Positions 1 through 8,985 are shown, counted from the first letter of the stretch. The stretch: 64,000 bases of DNA from UBA2030 sp049969475 (GCA_049969475.1 JBMFOU010000007.1:1-64000), one strand, 5' to 3'. Notes: generated by a model not told the origin, from the sequence alone. Translations and numbers: made by a program.

Positions 1-36
1 CTTATGGTAACACTGTGACCATCACATCCCTGCTTA

Positions 37-49
37 GCTCCATAGGAGC
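37..49. repeat. REP-like short hairpin beside a RAYT gene
   Basis: A perfect 5-bp inverted repeat, GCTCC-ATA-GGAGC, lies 13 bp past the stop codon of the minus-strand RAYT-like transposase. Known: RAYT transposases act on short imperfect palindromes scattered through the genome and usually flanking their own gene. Inferred: this is one such element. Only one copy was noticed in the window. Confidence 0.4.
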
Positions 50-61
50 GACCTTGAGGTC

Positions 62-526
62 TTATTCATTATAAAACTCAAAAACAAATTCGTCTTTATA
101 CTCAATCTCAAACCTTCTCAACAAATTCAAATACTCATCCCGGAATGTCTTTTTCCTGTGATGCTTTTCCTGGTTCATGATATATTTTATTACATTGTCT
201 CGTTGTGACCTGGAATACGAAAATGCCCCATAGCCCTCCTGCCAGCGAAAATTTCTCTTCAAAAAACCCTGCTCATTTATCCACTTTGATGAACTAGCTT
301 TTACCATCCTCATCAAATCTGAAATTTTTAAATCTGGTTTTAATTCAAAAAACACATGCACATGATCTGTCCATCCCCCAACAGCTAAGGGAAAAACATT
401 ATCATTTTTCAGAATGCCATATATGTACTTAAACAACTCATCCCTAAAATAATCGGACAAGAGATTTTCACGCCCTTTTACAGCGAATACACAATGTATA
501 TTTATCTGGGAATAAGTGTTTGCCAT
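62..526 (-). CDS. RAYT / IS200-like Y1 (HUH) transposase
   Basis: A 154-residue single-domain Y1 transposase of the REP-associated (RAYT) type, related to IS200/IS605 TnpA. It carries the HUH metal-binding motif DHVHVF (His55 and His57) and the typical YIMNQEKHH block (about residues 115-123), whose tyrosine is the expected nucleophile for single-strand cleavage. The N-terminal strand NTYSQINIHCVF is also usual for the family. Length is normal and the frame is intact, so it may be active. No tnpB and no obvious IS ends are present. It is preceded by a -7-like element at 538-545 and followed by a small hairpin at 37-49. It overlaps nothing but abuts the decayed fragment at 530-885, so it sits in a degraded region. 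The family call is firm. Whether it is domesticated (RAYT) or a mobile IS200-type element is inference. Confidence 0.85.
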   Translation of the reverse strand: MANTYSQINIHCVFAVKGRENLLSDYFRDELFKYIYGILKNDNVFPLAVGGWTDHVHVFFELKPDLKISDLMRMVKASSSKWINEQGFLKRNFRWQEGYGAFSYSRSQRDNVIKYIMNQEKHHRKKTFRDEYLNLLRRFEIEYKDEFVFEFYNE

Positions 527-529
527 AGA

Positions 530-885
530 TTATGCCACAAATTTATTCAACGGAACATGATCTTTTATATACTCTGGTATTGCCTTTCTGAGCTCTGAAG
601 GTAATTTCTTGAAAGCCTCACCATGAGGAGAAATATTAGGCAGGGCGAAATTTCCGGTATCCACCATTTGTCTGAATTCGGCATCAAGGATATAGGGCTT
701 AAAGACTGTTTTCGCATACTCGAAATCTTCTTCTTTGGGTAAATATCGTCTATCAAATTTATCAAATTCTTCTTCAAGTAGCTTGTCTTTGGTCTTGAAA
801 TAAGGGATAATGCCATTATTTTTGTTACTTTTTTTAGATTTTCAATTTGAATAACCCAATCCGTGGTCCAAAGGATGGGGAGTTC
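530..885 (-). pseudogene. Truncated, frameshifted C-terminal gene fragment
   Basis: Minus-strand remnant of about 118 codons with no start. Its N-terminal part reads ...LWTTDWVIQIENLKK in one frame. After the A7 run (T7 at 829-835 on the plus strand) it continues one frame over as NGIIPYFKTKDKLLEEEF, then about 80 more residues to a TAA at 530-532. Adding one base to the homopolymer joins the two halves. An in-frame TAA at 886-888 closes the upstream side, so the 5' part of the gene is missing. The family is not recognised; the charged helical C-terminus could come from a large nucleic-acid enzyme, but that is only a guess. Adjacent to a transposase gene, it looks like decay debris. Confidence 0.5.
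538..545 (-). promoter_or_regulatory. -7 element (TAAATTTG) of the transposase gene
   Basis: Read on the minus strand this matches the Bacteroidota -7 consensus TAnnTTTG, 12 bp before the transposase ATG. No clear -33 TTG is present. It lies inside the end of the decayed fragment at 530-885. Confidence 0.4.
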
Positions 886-1368
886 TTAATTAAAGCGGGC
901 GCTGGCCTCTTTTTCTCCATTTCCCAAGTAATCTTTAAAGATAACTACTAAATTTCCTTATGCCTTAAGGGGAATACTGTTCCTGTAGTAAATGGTAATG
1001 GTAGTGGTAAAGTATAGAAATTAAGTAGAATGAGTGGTATGGATTCAGATATTCAACAAAAATACACAAATTCAATCAAGACTACCTGGTGATTAAGCTT
1101 CATGAGATACCCTATTCGTTTACGAATACATCAAGTATCACAAATATCAGATTACATGGCTTTTAAGGGGATGGAAATGCAATCGGTCATGCGTTAGGTA
1201 TCCTTCTTGAGGCATGTACTAACCTATGTAAGCGAGCCCTTTGAGATGATTGGTCTTAAAAACCTGAGATATAAAGGCATATTCTTTGTGTCGTCGGGTA
1301 CCGGTTCCAATGCAGAAATTCGCAATTAGGGTGAGGATACCTCGGACAAAATTCCCCCGGTAGGTTCC
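886..1368. other. Non-coding stretch, no gene seen
   Basis: About 480 bp, rich in A and T, with no convincing reading frame, tRNA or terminator. One plus-strand frame (about 1030-1254) stays open except for one stop, but its translation matches nothing I recognise and it is not better than chance. Probably relic DNA between the decayed left end and the symporter promoter. Confidence 0.4.
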
Positions 1369-1376
1369 TATCTTTG
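1369..1376 (+). promoter_or_regulatory. -7 element (TATCTTTG) of the symporter gene
   Basis: Exact match to TAnnTTTG, 24 bp before the ATG at 1401. It overlaps the upstream ATG at 1374, which argues that translation begins at 1401. Confidence 0.6.
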
Positions 1377-1400
1377 CCGCAATTTTTACGGAAGGTTTTC

Positions 1401-2825
1401 ATGACGCTGTCTCTCATACTCATTGTGGTATATTTTACGGTAGTCAACCTGGCGGTATTTCTTACGGCAAGGGCTGCCCATCGCTCGTCCACGGAGTTTC
1501 TCATTGCGGGGCGCAATCTGGGTGTTTGGGCTTGCGCCATGGTGGTGGCAGCCGAATGGCTGGGCGGACTAAGCACGATTGGGGTTAGCGAAAGAGCCTT
1601 CACGACAGGTACGCTGGAGCCAGTGTTGTATAATCTGGCTACCTCGCTAGGCATGCTCATCATAGGATTTACGGTAGCCCGTCATTATCGCAGCCGGGGG
1701 GTTCACACGGTGGGAGAAATGCTGGGGTTTCTGTTTGGTGAAAGAATAGGCAAGGTTGCTTCCCTGGCGTTTTTGTTGGCTTATGTCATCCTGGCCTTTG
1801 TTCAAATTCAGACCTGTGCGGGAGTGGTGGCGCCATTATTTGGAATTAGCTGGCTGTGGGCGGTACTGCTGTCGGCCGGCATTATCACCTTTTATACTTA
1901 CACCGGAGGCATGCATGCCCTTGCACTCACAGGTATCATTCACATGTTTGCCCGCTATCTGGGGATAGGCATCGCGTTGTGGATAGGACTCCGCAAAGCG
2001 GGGGGTTTGGAACCCCTTCGGCAATCACTTATCGCCGGGGGAGCTCCCGATCATCTTTTCAATCCCTTCAGCCATAGTCTCTCCTCGGCATTGAGTCTTG
2101 TGGTAGGAGGCATTCTGGGTGGAATGGCAGCCCAGGCCAGCATACAGCCCATCTTTGCTGCCAAAGATGTAAAAACCGCTCAACGGGCAGCTATTCTCTC
2201 GGCCTTCCTCATCGCCCCTTTTGGTTTTCTCACGGCCTTGCTGGGCCTGCTGGCCCGCTCTGGACTTTTTATTGACACTGCCAGTATCAGTAATCCCAAG
2301 ATGGCGCTAACTACTTTGCTGCTCTCACCTCAATTCATATCACCCATATGGGGTGGGTTGGCACTGGCGGGCATACTGGCCGCTATTTTCAGTACGGCCG
2401 GTCCGGTCAACTTTGCCATTGTTACCATTGCTACCAAAGACATTTTTCAGGGCATGCTCCGGCGCCAGGTTAGCGACGCCCAGCTCCTGCAGACTGCCAG
2501 GCGACTGGTGTTGTTGGTTAATCTGATAATTGTTCCGCTGGCTCTTACCATTCACAGCGGAATTCTGGAGGCAGCCTATGTTTCGTATGCTATTCGCTCG
2601 GTGGGGGCCATCGTATTGCTGGCTGGAATATACTATCGAAGTTGGATCTCCGAAACCGCAGTTATTCTGGCCTTTGCCTCGACCATCCTTACGGGGCTTT
2701 ACTTCATGGCCGCACAATGGCTGGCCTGGCCCCGGGCCGACGGCACCTGGCTTACACTTTCCTTAGCGCTGCTGACTCTTGGGGTGGGAAATTTTATTGA
2801 AAGACCCGGAAAACCAAAGCCTTAG
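1401..2825 (+). CDS. Sodium:solute symporter family (SLC5/SSS-like) transporter
   Basis: A 474-residue polytopic inner-membrane protein of the sodium:solute symporter (SSS) family, expected to couple Na+ entry to uptake of a small solute. The sequence is almost entirely hydrophobic segments, about 12-13 helices. The N-terminal motif STEFLIAGRNLGVWACA and the following EWLGGLSTIGVSERAF are characteristic of SSS helix 1-2. Family length is usually 450-550. The longer frame starts at 1374, but the -7 promoter element overlaps that ATG, so the ATG at 1401 (MTLSLILIV) is preferred. The substrate cannot be told. The gene is monocistronic and convergent with polA; the two stop codons share the four bases TTAG at 2822-2825, so there is no room for a terminator between them. 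Confidence 0.85.
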   Translation: MTLSLILIVVYFTVVNLAVFLTARAAHRSSTEFLIAGRNLGVWACAMVVAAEWLGGLSTIGVSERAFTTGTLEPVLYNLATSLGMLIIGFTVARHYRSRGVHTVGEMLGFLFGERIGKVASLAFLLAYVILAFVQIQTCAGVVAPLFGISWLWAVLLSAGIITFYTYTGGMHALALTGIIHMFARYLGIGIALWIGLRKAGGLEPLRQSLIAGGAPDHLFNPFSHSLSSALSLVVGGILGGMAAQASIQPIFAAKDVKTAQRAAILSAFLIAPFGFLTALLGLLARSGLFIDTASISNPKMALTTLLLSPQFISPIWGGLALAGILAAIFSTAGPVNFAIVTIATKDIFQGMLRRQVSDAQLLQTARRLVLLVNLIIVPLALTIHSGILEAAYVSYAIRSVGAIVLLAGIYYRSWISETAVILAFASTILTGLYFMAAQWLAWPRADGTWLTLSLALLTLGVGNFIERPGKPKP

Positions 2826-5575
2826 TGAGCTTCCAGCCAGTTTTCGCCTGTGTTTACATCCACCTCCACAGGAATACACAGGGGCAGAGCATTTTTCATC
2901 AAATCGTGCACCAGGGGTTTTACTACCTCAAGTTCCGAACGTCGCACGTCGAACACCAACTCGTCGTGCACCTGCAGTACCATCCACGAACTCAGATTTC
3001 GGTTGCGAAGCTCCTGGTGGATGTTGATCATGGCCATTTTAATCATATCGGCAGCTGAACCCTGAATAGGAGCATTGATAGCGTTGCGCTCGGCAAAGCC
3101 TCGCATGTTGGCATTGGCCGAGTGAATATCGGGGAGGTAGCGCCGGCGCCCCATGAGGGTCTCTACATATCCCTTCTGGCGAGCCATCTCAATGCTTTTT
3201 TCCATATAGGCCTTGATACCCGGATACTGGCGGAAGTATTCATCGATAATTTGCTGGGCTTCTCGTTTTGAAATCCCGATATTTTGCGAGAGTCCAAAGG
3301 CGGAAATACCATAAACAATCCCAAAATTGACCGACTTGGCAGCCCGGCGTTGCTCACGGGTTACTTCCTCAAGAGGCACTTTGAAAATTTTGGCGGCCGT
3401 AGCAGCATGAATATCGAAGCCGAACCTAAAAGCGTCCTGCATGGCCTGGTCGCCGCTCAGGTGGGCGATGATGCGCAGCTCGATCTGGGAATAGTCGGCT
3501 GCCAGCAGAATGTAGTCGGGATTGCGGGGGATAAAAGCCCGGCGGATCTCGCGTCCGCGCTCGGTACGTACGGGAATGTTCTGCAGATTGGGATTCGTGC
3601 TACTTAAACGACCTGTAGATGTAACTGCCTGATTGTAACTGGTATGAATTCGTCCTGTGCGGGGATTGATCATCTGGGGTAATGTGTCCACATAGGTCGA
3701 TTTGAGCTTTATTAATTCTCTATAGTCCAATATCTTACCCACAATGGGATGCTTTCCGGCCAATTTTTCCAGCACATCTTCACCGGTAGCATATTGCTTG
3801 GTGGCCGTAAGCCGGGGTTTTTCATCTATTTTAAGTTTTTCAAACAAAATGATGCCCAGTTGACGGGGCGAGGAGATATTAAATTTCTCGCCAGCCAGCT
3901 CATAAATTTCATTTTCAATCTGGGCCAGGTCCTTATCGAGGGATTGGCTGAGCTGACGGAGATTCTCCACATCAATTTTCACTCCTTGAATTTCCATGCT
4001 GGCCAGAACAGGCATCAAGGGCATTTCAATTTCGTTGAAAAGCTTTTCTACACCGGCCTGCGAGAGGAGGGGTTCGAGTTTTTGCTTGAGCTGAAGCGTG
4101 ATGTCGGCATCTTCGGCTGCATATTCCTTGATGAGCGCAAGGTCCACATCGCGCATGCTGCCTTGCTTAGCGCCTTTTTGCCCGATGAGGCTTTCGATGG
4201 GAACAGGCTCATAATTCAGGTAAACATGAGCGAGGTAGTCCATGTTGTGCCGTTGTTCGGGTTCCAGCACATAGTGAGCAAGCATGGTGTCGAAGAAAGG
4301 TCCGGAGGGATGTATGTCGTAATAATGCAAGACCATCAGATCGAATTTCATGTTTTGTCCCACTTTCAAAACCCGGGGATTTTCGAAAGCTGGACGTAGG
4401 ATTTCGAGTATCTTCAGGGTTTCATTATAGTCAGGCGGGCAAGGAACATACCATGCATGATGAGGTTTGACGGCAAACGAAAGACCCACCAGCTCGCAAC
4501 TATTGGGGTCGGTGCCGGTGGTTTCGGTGTCGAAACAGAATTCCTGGGCATTTATTAATTGCTGTACGAGGTCTTTGAGCTTTTCAGGGGTATCGGCTAT
4601 CAGGTATTCGTGTGGGGTGTTATGTATCGTCTGCTTTTCAGGTTTCTCCAACTTTTCAGGAGCCTCATCGAAAAGTGTAAGCTGTCCATCTTCAGGTTCG
4701 TTGAAAACACGACGGGCCAGGGTACGAAACTCCAGTTCGTTGAATAATGCCTTCAACCGGGGGATATCGGGCTCGCGACGTCGGAAAGCCTGTGGGTCGA
4801 AGGGAATGGGCACATCGGTAATAATGGTCGCCAGTCTTTTCGACTGTAAAGCCTGTTCCCGTTGCTCTTCGAGCAGGGCCCGTATTTTGGGTTTAGCCAC
4901 CTTATCCAGGTTTTGCAATACATTTTCTAGGGTGCCAAACTGTTGGATTAATTCCAGTGCTCCTTTCTCCCCAATACCTTTTACACCAGGTATATTGTCG
5001 GAGCTATCGCCCATAATAGCCAGCAAATCGATAATCTGAGCGGGATGCTGAACTCCGAATTTCTGGCACACCTCGGCAGGTCCCATAATCTCGTTCTCTC
5101 CTCCGAAGCGACCCGGTCTGTACAAAAAAATCCGGTCATTCACCAATTGTCCCAGGTCCTTATCACTACTCATAAGATAAACAAGCATTCCCTCGGCGGT
5201 AGCTTTAACGGCCAACGTCCCCATGATGTCATCGGCTTCGTAGCCTTCCTTTTCCACAATAGCAATATGGAAGGCAGTTACCAGTTCTTTTATCCATGGA
5301 ATGGAGGCTGCAAGGTCCTCGGGCATGGCCTGACGGTTGGCCTTGTAAGCTTCAAATTCATCGTGCCGGAGGGTAGGCGCCTGCAAGTCGAAAGCCACGG
5401 CTATATGGGTAGGATTCTCTTTCTGAAGCACTTCATAGAGGGTATTGGTAAATCCCAGGATGGCCCCAGTATTCAAGCCTTTAGAATTAATCCGTGGATT
5501 TTTGATCATGGCATAAAAGGCCCTGTAAATGAGGGCCATAGCATCGAGTATAAAAAATTTTCCGCTCAGGGGCAT
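2822..5575 (-). CDS. polA: DNA polymerase I
   Basis: A 917-residue family A polymerase for Okazaki fragment processing and repair synthesis. Three domains follow in order: 5'-3' flap nuclease (about 1-290, with SSDKDLGQLV and GDSSDNIPGVKGIGEK); 3'-5' exonuclease (about 322-510), whose DTETTG block at 349-354 keeps the metal-binding Asp349 and Glu351; polymerase domain (about 520-917) with motif A DYSQIELR near 694, motif B RRAAKSVNFGIVYG near 743 and motif C QVHDELVF with Asp871. The intact DxE motif predicts a working proofreading site, unlike Taq-type enzymes. Length is normal. A -7 element lies 25 bp upstream. Convergent with the symporter gene, sharing four bases at the stops. Confidence 0.98.
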   Translation of the reverse strand: MPLSGKFFILDAMALIYRAFYAMIKNPRINSKGLNTGAILGFTNTLYEVLQKENPTHIAVAFDLQAPTLRHDEFEAYKANRQAMPEDLAASIPWIKELVTAFHIAIVEKEGYEADDIMGTLAVKATAEGMLVYLMSSDKDLGQLVNDRIFLYRPGRFGGENEIMGPAEVCQKFGVQHPAQIIDLLAIMGDSSDNIPGVKGIGEKGALELIQQFGTLENVLQNLDKVAKPKIRALLEEQREQALQSKRLATIITDVPIPFDPQAFRRREPDIPRLKALFNELEFRTLARRVFNEPEDGQLTLFDEAPEKLEKPEKQTIHNTPHEYLIADTPEKLKDLVQQLINAQEFCFDTETTGTDPNSCELVGLSFAVKPHHAWYVPCPPDYNETLKILEILRPAFENPRVLKVGQNMKFDLMVLHYYDIHPSGPFFDTMLAHYVLEPEQRHNMDYLAHVYLNYEPVPIESLIGQKGAKQGSMRDVDLALIKEYAAEDADITLQLKQKLEPLLSQAGVEKLFNEIEMPLMPVLASMEIQGVKIDVENLRQLSQSLDKDLAQIENEIYELAGEKFNISSPRQLGIILFEKLKIDEKPRLTATKQYATGEDVLEKLAGKHPIVGKILDYRELIKLKSTYVDTLPQMINPRTGRIHTSYNQAVTSTGRLSSTNPNLQNIPVRTERGREIRRAFIPRNPDYILLAADYSQIELRIIAHLSGDQAMQDAFRFGFDIHAATAAKIFKVPLEEVTREQRRAAKSVNFGIVYGISAFGLSQNIGISKREAQQIIDEYFRQYPGIKAYMEKSIEMARQKGYVETLMGRRRYLPDIHSANANMRGFAERNAINAPIQGSAADMIKMAMINIHQELRNRNLSSWMVLQVHDELVFDVRRSELEVVKPLVHDLMKNALPLCIPVEVDVNTGENWLEAH

Positions 5576-5599
5576 GCGTGTGAAATTTGGTACAATCTA

Positions 5600-5607
5600 C
5601 AAAGGTA
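5600..5607 (-). promoter_or_regulatory. -7 element (TACCTTTG) of polA
   Basis: Minus-strand match to TAnnTTTG, 25 bp before the polA ATG. No clear -33 element is visible. Confidence 0.5.
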
Positions 5608-6008
5608 ATAAGCCCCTGCTTATGAAACTCCGATATACAGTCCATACAGGGAAGAATAACTCACGCGCCCGGCAAGTGCTTCAAAAAATAGCTGTACAGC
5701 CCTGCTAATCCTCTTTCACTCCTCGCAGGAGAAACATTTTTAAGAAACAGAGACATAAATAAAGGTGAGGTTAAGAATAAAAATCAGGTCATTCATGGCT
5801 GAGCCAGGCCCTAATCTGGCAAAATGAGCCTGTCTGAAAGACTAATTATCAGCACCCAAGCCATGAGCAACAGAGAACCACATGGTTACAGAACGCACAC
5901 TTTCATTTATCGAGCTTCCCATGAATAGATATCTCCTATTCAAGCGCACCCTGACAGGGGAAGATTTCTCAACCCTCTTGGAGATCCTTTAAGAATTTAA
6001 AAAGCCCT
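5608..6008. other. Intergenic region, no gene seen
   Basis: About 400 bp between polA and the end of the SirB1-like gene. No sustained reading frame or tRNA-like structure was found. A small hairpin (CTCCT-CGC-AGGAG, 5719-5731) is too weak to name. Confidence 0.4.
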
Positions 6009-6914
6009 TTATTCGTCTGAAGAAACATCCCCCCTCAAGATATTGACCAGCTCGTCCATTTCTTCCATAAAAGAAACCTGGTTTTCCTGTTTGAAGATAT
6101 GACGCACTTCTTTAACCAGCCGCTCAACCACCATTATGTTAGAGCAAGGTTTAAAAAGTTGAGGGTCGGGATCGATCTGTTGATCTCTAAGCATTTTATC
6201 TAAATCGCGGCGGGAGAAAGCAATTCCTTTATAATACGGACTGATATAAAACAATACCTGGTCTTTCGAAGGGTCTGCAATGAAATGGCCGGGATCGAAC
6301 TCGAGCCAGGAGAGGGAGAAAGGCAGGTAATAAGGCCAATCGAGGCCGTAAACTGGCAGGTTGAGCGTCTGAGCAATGCCCAAATAAAGTATACCCAGGG
6401 TAGTAGGCCCCCCTCTTTTCAGTTGCAGGGTCTGATGAAGAAAAACATTACTTAACGAAGACTCTTTAATTTTAAGCCCCTTAAATCCATAAACATCAAA
6501 AAATATATGATTGATAACCCTTACCTTGTCGAGAGGGCTCATACGCTCGTTCATTTCGAGCCAAATGTCCTGTACAAGGGTTCCCACCTCGCGATAGAGA
6601 GAATCTAAATCCAGTGAGGGGTAGCGATATTTGGAAATCAGTAGGGCTCCTTCAATAAGGTCTTCACCTCCTTTGAATTTCCATAGAGTAAGTTGATTTT
6701 TTACGTGCTGAAAATTGATGGTATGGATAATTTCTTCGAGCCGGCCCCGCGTAACCTCATCAAATGAATTTTCCCATGCATGCTCAAGCATAGGGACAAC
6801 CTCTTTCCCCTGATCGATAATAAGCTGCCTGATGCGGCGATAAACCGCCTCATCAGGATCATCCATCAGTTGCAACAGAGAGTTAAGTTCATTTTTGTCC
6901 ACGATACCGGCCAT
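6009..6914 (-). CDS. SirB1-like transglutaminase-fold protein
   Basis: A 301-residue cytoplasmic protein of the SirB1/YchA transglutaminase-like family. The N-terminal 90 residues are helical and HEAT-like (DPDEAVYRRIRQLI). The middle carries family hallmarks: DKVRVINHIFFDVYGFKG, then SSLSNVFLHQTLQLKRGGPTTLGILYLGIAQ (split here only for reading), then LNLPVYGLDWP. Where many relatives have GHFL, this protein has YYLPF, and no obvious Cys-His-Asp catalytic triad is visible, so it is probably not a protease or transglutaminase. It is the last gene of a three-gene minus-strand operon, 21 bp after the D-serine dehydratase-like gene. Biological role unknown. Confidence 0.7.
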   Translation of the reverse strand: MAGIVDKNELNSLLQLMDDPDEAVYRRIRQLIIDQGKEVVPMLEHAWENSFDEVTRGRLEEIIHTINFQHVKNQLTLWKFKGGEDLIEGALLISKYRYPSLDLDSLYREVGTLVQDIWLEMNERMSPLDKVRVINHIFFDVYGFKGLKIKESSLSNVFLHQTLQLKRGGPTTLGILYLGIAQTLNLPVYGLDWPYYLPFSLSWLEFDPGHFIADPSKDQVLFYISPYYKGIAFSRRDLDKMLRDQQIDPDPQLFKPCSNIMVVERLVKEVRHIFKQENQVSFMEEMDELVNILRGDVSSDE

Positions 6915-6935
6915 TTTGGGATGAAAAGGTTAAAT

Positions 6936-8063
6936 TTAATCCTTCCTTCGATACTGACCACCAAGGGTCTCAAAAATTATTCCATCCTTCGATACCAGAT
7001 AACTCATCTGACTGACTACCAGACAAGAATGCACCGGAATGATCCGGGCTTCAGTCCCTATAATGAGTCCACGAATCTGCTCTGGGTTTCCTGATATCAC
7101 ACCATGTTCCTGAGAAAGCGAAGTCAGAAACGGGGCATGATTTAAGGGGGGTGGAATAAGCGCTGATTGCATTTCTTCAGAACAAACCAGCCCATAGATT
7201 GTTTGGCCATTCACTGTCATTTTGTCTTTACTCAAATGAATGGCACCGCCATAAATAACCGCCCTGTGCTGCTTGGGATAGGAAGCTACCACCGGACAAT
7301 AGACGCTGAGAGCTATGTCGCTTGCCAGGCAACTTCCCAGGAGGAGTTGCTGCAAGTCGTAAAACACAAAATTGCCAGGCCGCATCTCGTCAATCCCCTC
7401 CATAGGTAAATCGTGGCTGCAGGAAGGAGTGTCGCCTCCTGAAAAAACAAAAGACTGTCCGGGAAATTGTTTTCTCAAAAAATCCTTCAGGTCTGCGATA
7501 AGACGAAGTGTATGCAGGCGAATACTGCGAATTACATCAATACTGGAAGCAACGTAGGTGTGCCCATCATGAAATAAAAAGCCCTTCAGTGAGGCACCTG
7601 CCTGGAGCAAAGATTTTACAACAGAATGAATCCTGGGGAAATCTGCGGCAGGGAGGCCACTGCGTCCGTGCCCTGTGTCGAGTTCTATCCAAAAAACCGC
7701 CCGCTTGAGGAGGGGCTGCGGAAGAGAGATGGCAGCTGTCTGTGGATCAGAAATCAATAAGCCGGGAACGACAGGATCAGGCAAAGAAAGAATACGGTCA
7801 AGTTCCCTCAGGTTTAACGGGAAAGCAATGGTTATATCTTTCCATCCCGCTCGTGCAAAATAATGAGCCATTGTAACCGACGAGACCGTAATGGCTTGTA
7901 TGCCTTCTTCGGCAAAAATTTTCCCTATATCGGCACTCTGATGGGTCTTAAAATGAGGACGGAATCTGACGCCTGCCACATCCAGCCGTCGCTTCATACG
8001 TCGAATGTTTTTCCTTACCTTATCTATATCGACGACGGCCGTGGGCTCCCGAAAATCGTTCAT
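6936..8063 (-). CDS. D-serine dehydratase / D-threonine aldolase-like PLP enzyme
   Basis: A 375-residue fold-type III pyridoxal-phosphate enzyme. The N-terminal alanine-racemase-like barrel starts with EPTAVVDIDKVRKNI and has RPHFKTHQS, where the lysine is the expected PLP Schiff base. The C-terminal domain ends with TSLSQEHGVI and then PVHSC, the His and Cys that bind the metal ion in D-serine dehydratase and D-threonine aldolase. Known members deaminate D-serine or cleave D-threonine/3-hydroxy-aspartate; which applies here cannot be told. The start codon overlaps the stop of the upstream nucleoside phosphorylase (ATGA-type, 8060-8063), implying translational coupling. The SirB1-like gene follows 21 bp later. 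Confidence 0.85.
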   Translation of the reverse strand: MNDFREPTAVVDIDKVRKNIRRMKRRLDVAGVRFRPHFKTHQSADIGKIFAEEGIQAITVSSVTMAHYFARAGWKDITIAFPLNLRELDRILSLPDPVVPGLLISDPQTAAISLPQPLLKRAVFWIELDTGHGRSGLPAADFPRIHSVVKSLLQAGASLKGFLFHDGHTYVASSIDVIRSIRLHTLRLIADLKDFLRKQFPGQSFVFSGGDTPSCSHDLPMEGIDEMRPGNFVFYDLQQLLLGSCLASDIALSVYCPVVASYPKQHRAVIYGGAIHLSKDKMTVNGQTIYGLVCSEEMQSALIPPPLNHAPFLTSLSQEHGVISGNPEQIRGLIIGTEARIIPVHSCLVVSQMSYLVSKDGIIFETLGGQYRRKD

Positions 8064-8941
8064 GGGAGGGTTGAAATTTTTTCAAGGACCAAACGAATCA
8101 ATTCATCCATGCGAGGTTTGTAGTTATCGTTGAATTGACCGAGGGGGCGATTGGCAATGGCCAGACAGATGGTAAGGGCCTCATGCCCCAGAAGGGAAGC
8201 CAATCCGTACAAGGCCGCGGTTTCCATCTCAAAATTGGTGATGCGCAGGCCCCTGAAGCTAAACCTACCAATCCGTTCATTCATGTCGGGGATAGCCAAA
8301 GGCAGACGCAGTCGCCGTCCCTGGGGTCCATAAAAGCCCGGTGCCGTCAGGGTAACCCCTCCCACGGTAACGTCTGAAAAATGCCGTGCCAGGTCCTCTC
8401 CTGCTTTTACTGCATAAGGGATTCCCAGCGATGCAGGCCAATCGCACTGGGTACGGAAAGCTTCCGCCAGTTCATGCTCAAAACAGCATCCCTGGGTGGT
8501 ATAAAAATTTAAAACTGTGTCGATGCCTATACTATAGTCGGATCGGATGAAACTATTTACGGGAATATCAGGCTGCAGGCTGCCGGTGGTTCCAATACGA
8601 ATAAGCTTCAGCCGGGTTTTCTGAGGATATTCTTCGCGGGTGGAAAAATCGATATTTACCAGAGCATCCAGCTCGTTTACCACAATATCGATATTGTCGG
8701 TGCCCATTCCTGTGGACAATACTGTGATGCGCTGAGAGCCCAGGCGGCCGGTATGGGTGGTTATTTCCCGATTACTCCCCTGAAATTCAATGGAATCGAA
8801 ATATTTGGAAAAAGCAGGTACCCGGCCTGGATCGCCCACCAGAATGACCGTCTCGGCCAGATTCTCACGATGAAGCTTCAGGTGGTATACACTTCCATCG
8901 GGATTGGTTACCAGCTCGGCCGGATTAGGTTTATACATCAT
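8060..8941 (-). CDS. Nucleoside phosphorylase, uridine phosphorylase-like
   Basis: A 293-residue member of the PNP/UDP phosphorylase family, which cleaves nucleosides with phosphate to free base and ribose-1-phosphate. Visible motifs: VGDPGRVPAFS near the N-terminus (phosphate site), STGMGTDNIDIVVNEL, IRIGTTGSLQPDIPV, and NFEMETAALYGLASLLG near the C-terminus, where Glu-Met-Glu binds the ribose. The EMETAA form fits uridine phosphorylase-like members; the exact base is not decidable. First gene of the operon with the PLP enzyme (4-bp overlap) and the SirB1-like protein. A minus-strand -7 element at 8986-8993 would drive it. Confidence 0.85.
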   Translation of the reverse strand: MMYKPNPAELVTNPDGSVYHLKLHRENLAETVILVGDPGRVPAFSKYFDSIEFQGSNREITTHTGRLGSQRITVLSTGMGTDNIDIVVNELDALVNIDFSTREEYPQKTRLKLIRIGTTGSLQPDIPVNSFIRSDYSIGIDTVLNFYTTQGCCFEHELAEAFRTQCDWPASLGIPYAVKAGEDLARHFSDVTVGGVTLTAPGFYGPQGRRLRLPLAIPDMNERIGRFSFRGLRITNFEMETAALYGLASLLGHEALTICLAIANRPLGQFNDNYKPRMDELIRLVLEKISTLP

Positions 8942-8970
8942 AAAACATGGTATTTATAATTCTAAATTTA

Positions 8971-8978
8971 TATCTTTG
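8971..8978 (+). promoter_or_regulatory. -7 element (TATCTTTG) of the universal stress protein gene
   Basis: Exact TAnnTTTG, 21 bp before the ATG at 9000. It faces the minus-strand -7 element at 8986-8993, so the two predicted initiation sites overlap. Confidence 0.6.
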
Positions 8979-8985
8979 ACCACTG

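Noticed and set aside
565..816. Minus-strand frame of 83 codons beginning MALSLISRPK
   Set aside because: It continues the 5' half of the broken fragment in the wrong frame after the A7 run; the protein-like reading is one frame over.
1030..1254. Plus-strand frame of about 75 codons with one stop, ending ILLEACTNLCKRAL
   Set aside because: The stop count is within chance for this length and no family is recognised.
3749..5608. Several plus-strand open frames of 187-216 codons
   Set aside because: They lie opposite polA, whose domains and motifs are complete; the translations show no motif or composition of a real protein.
5719..5731. CTCCT-CGC-AGGAG hairpin as a terminator
   Set aside because: Stem too short, no T-run, and no gene ends beside it.
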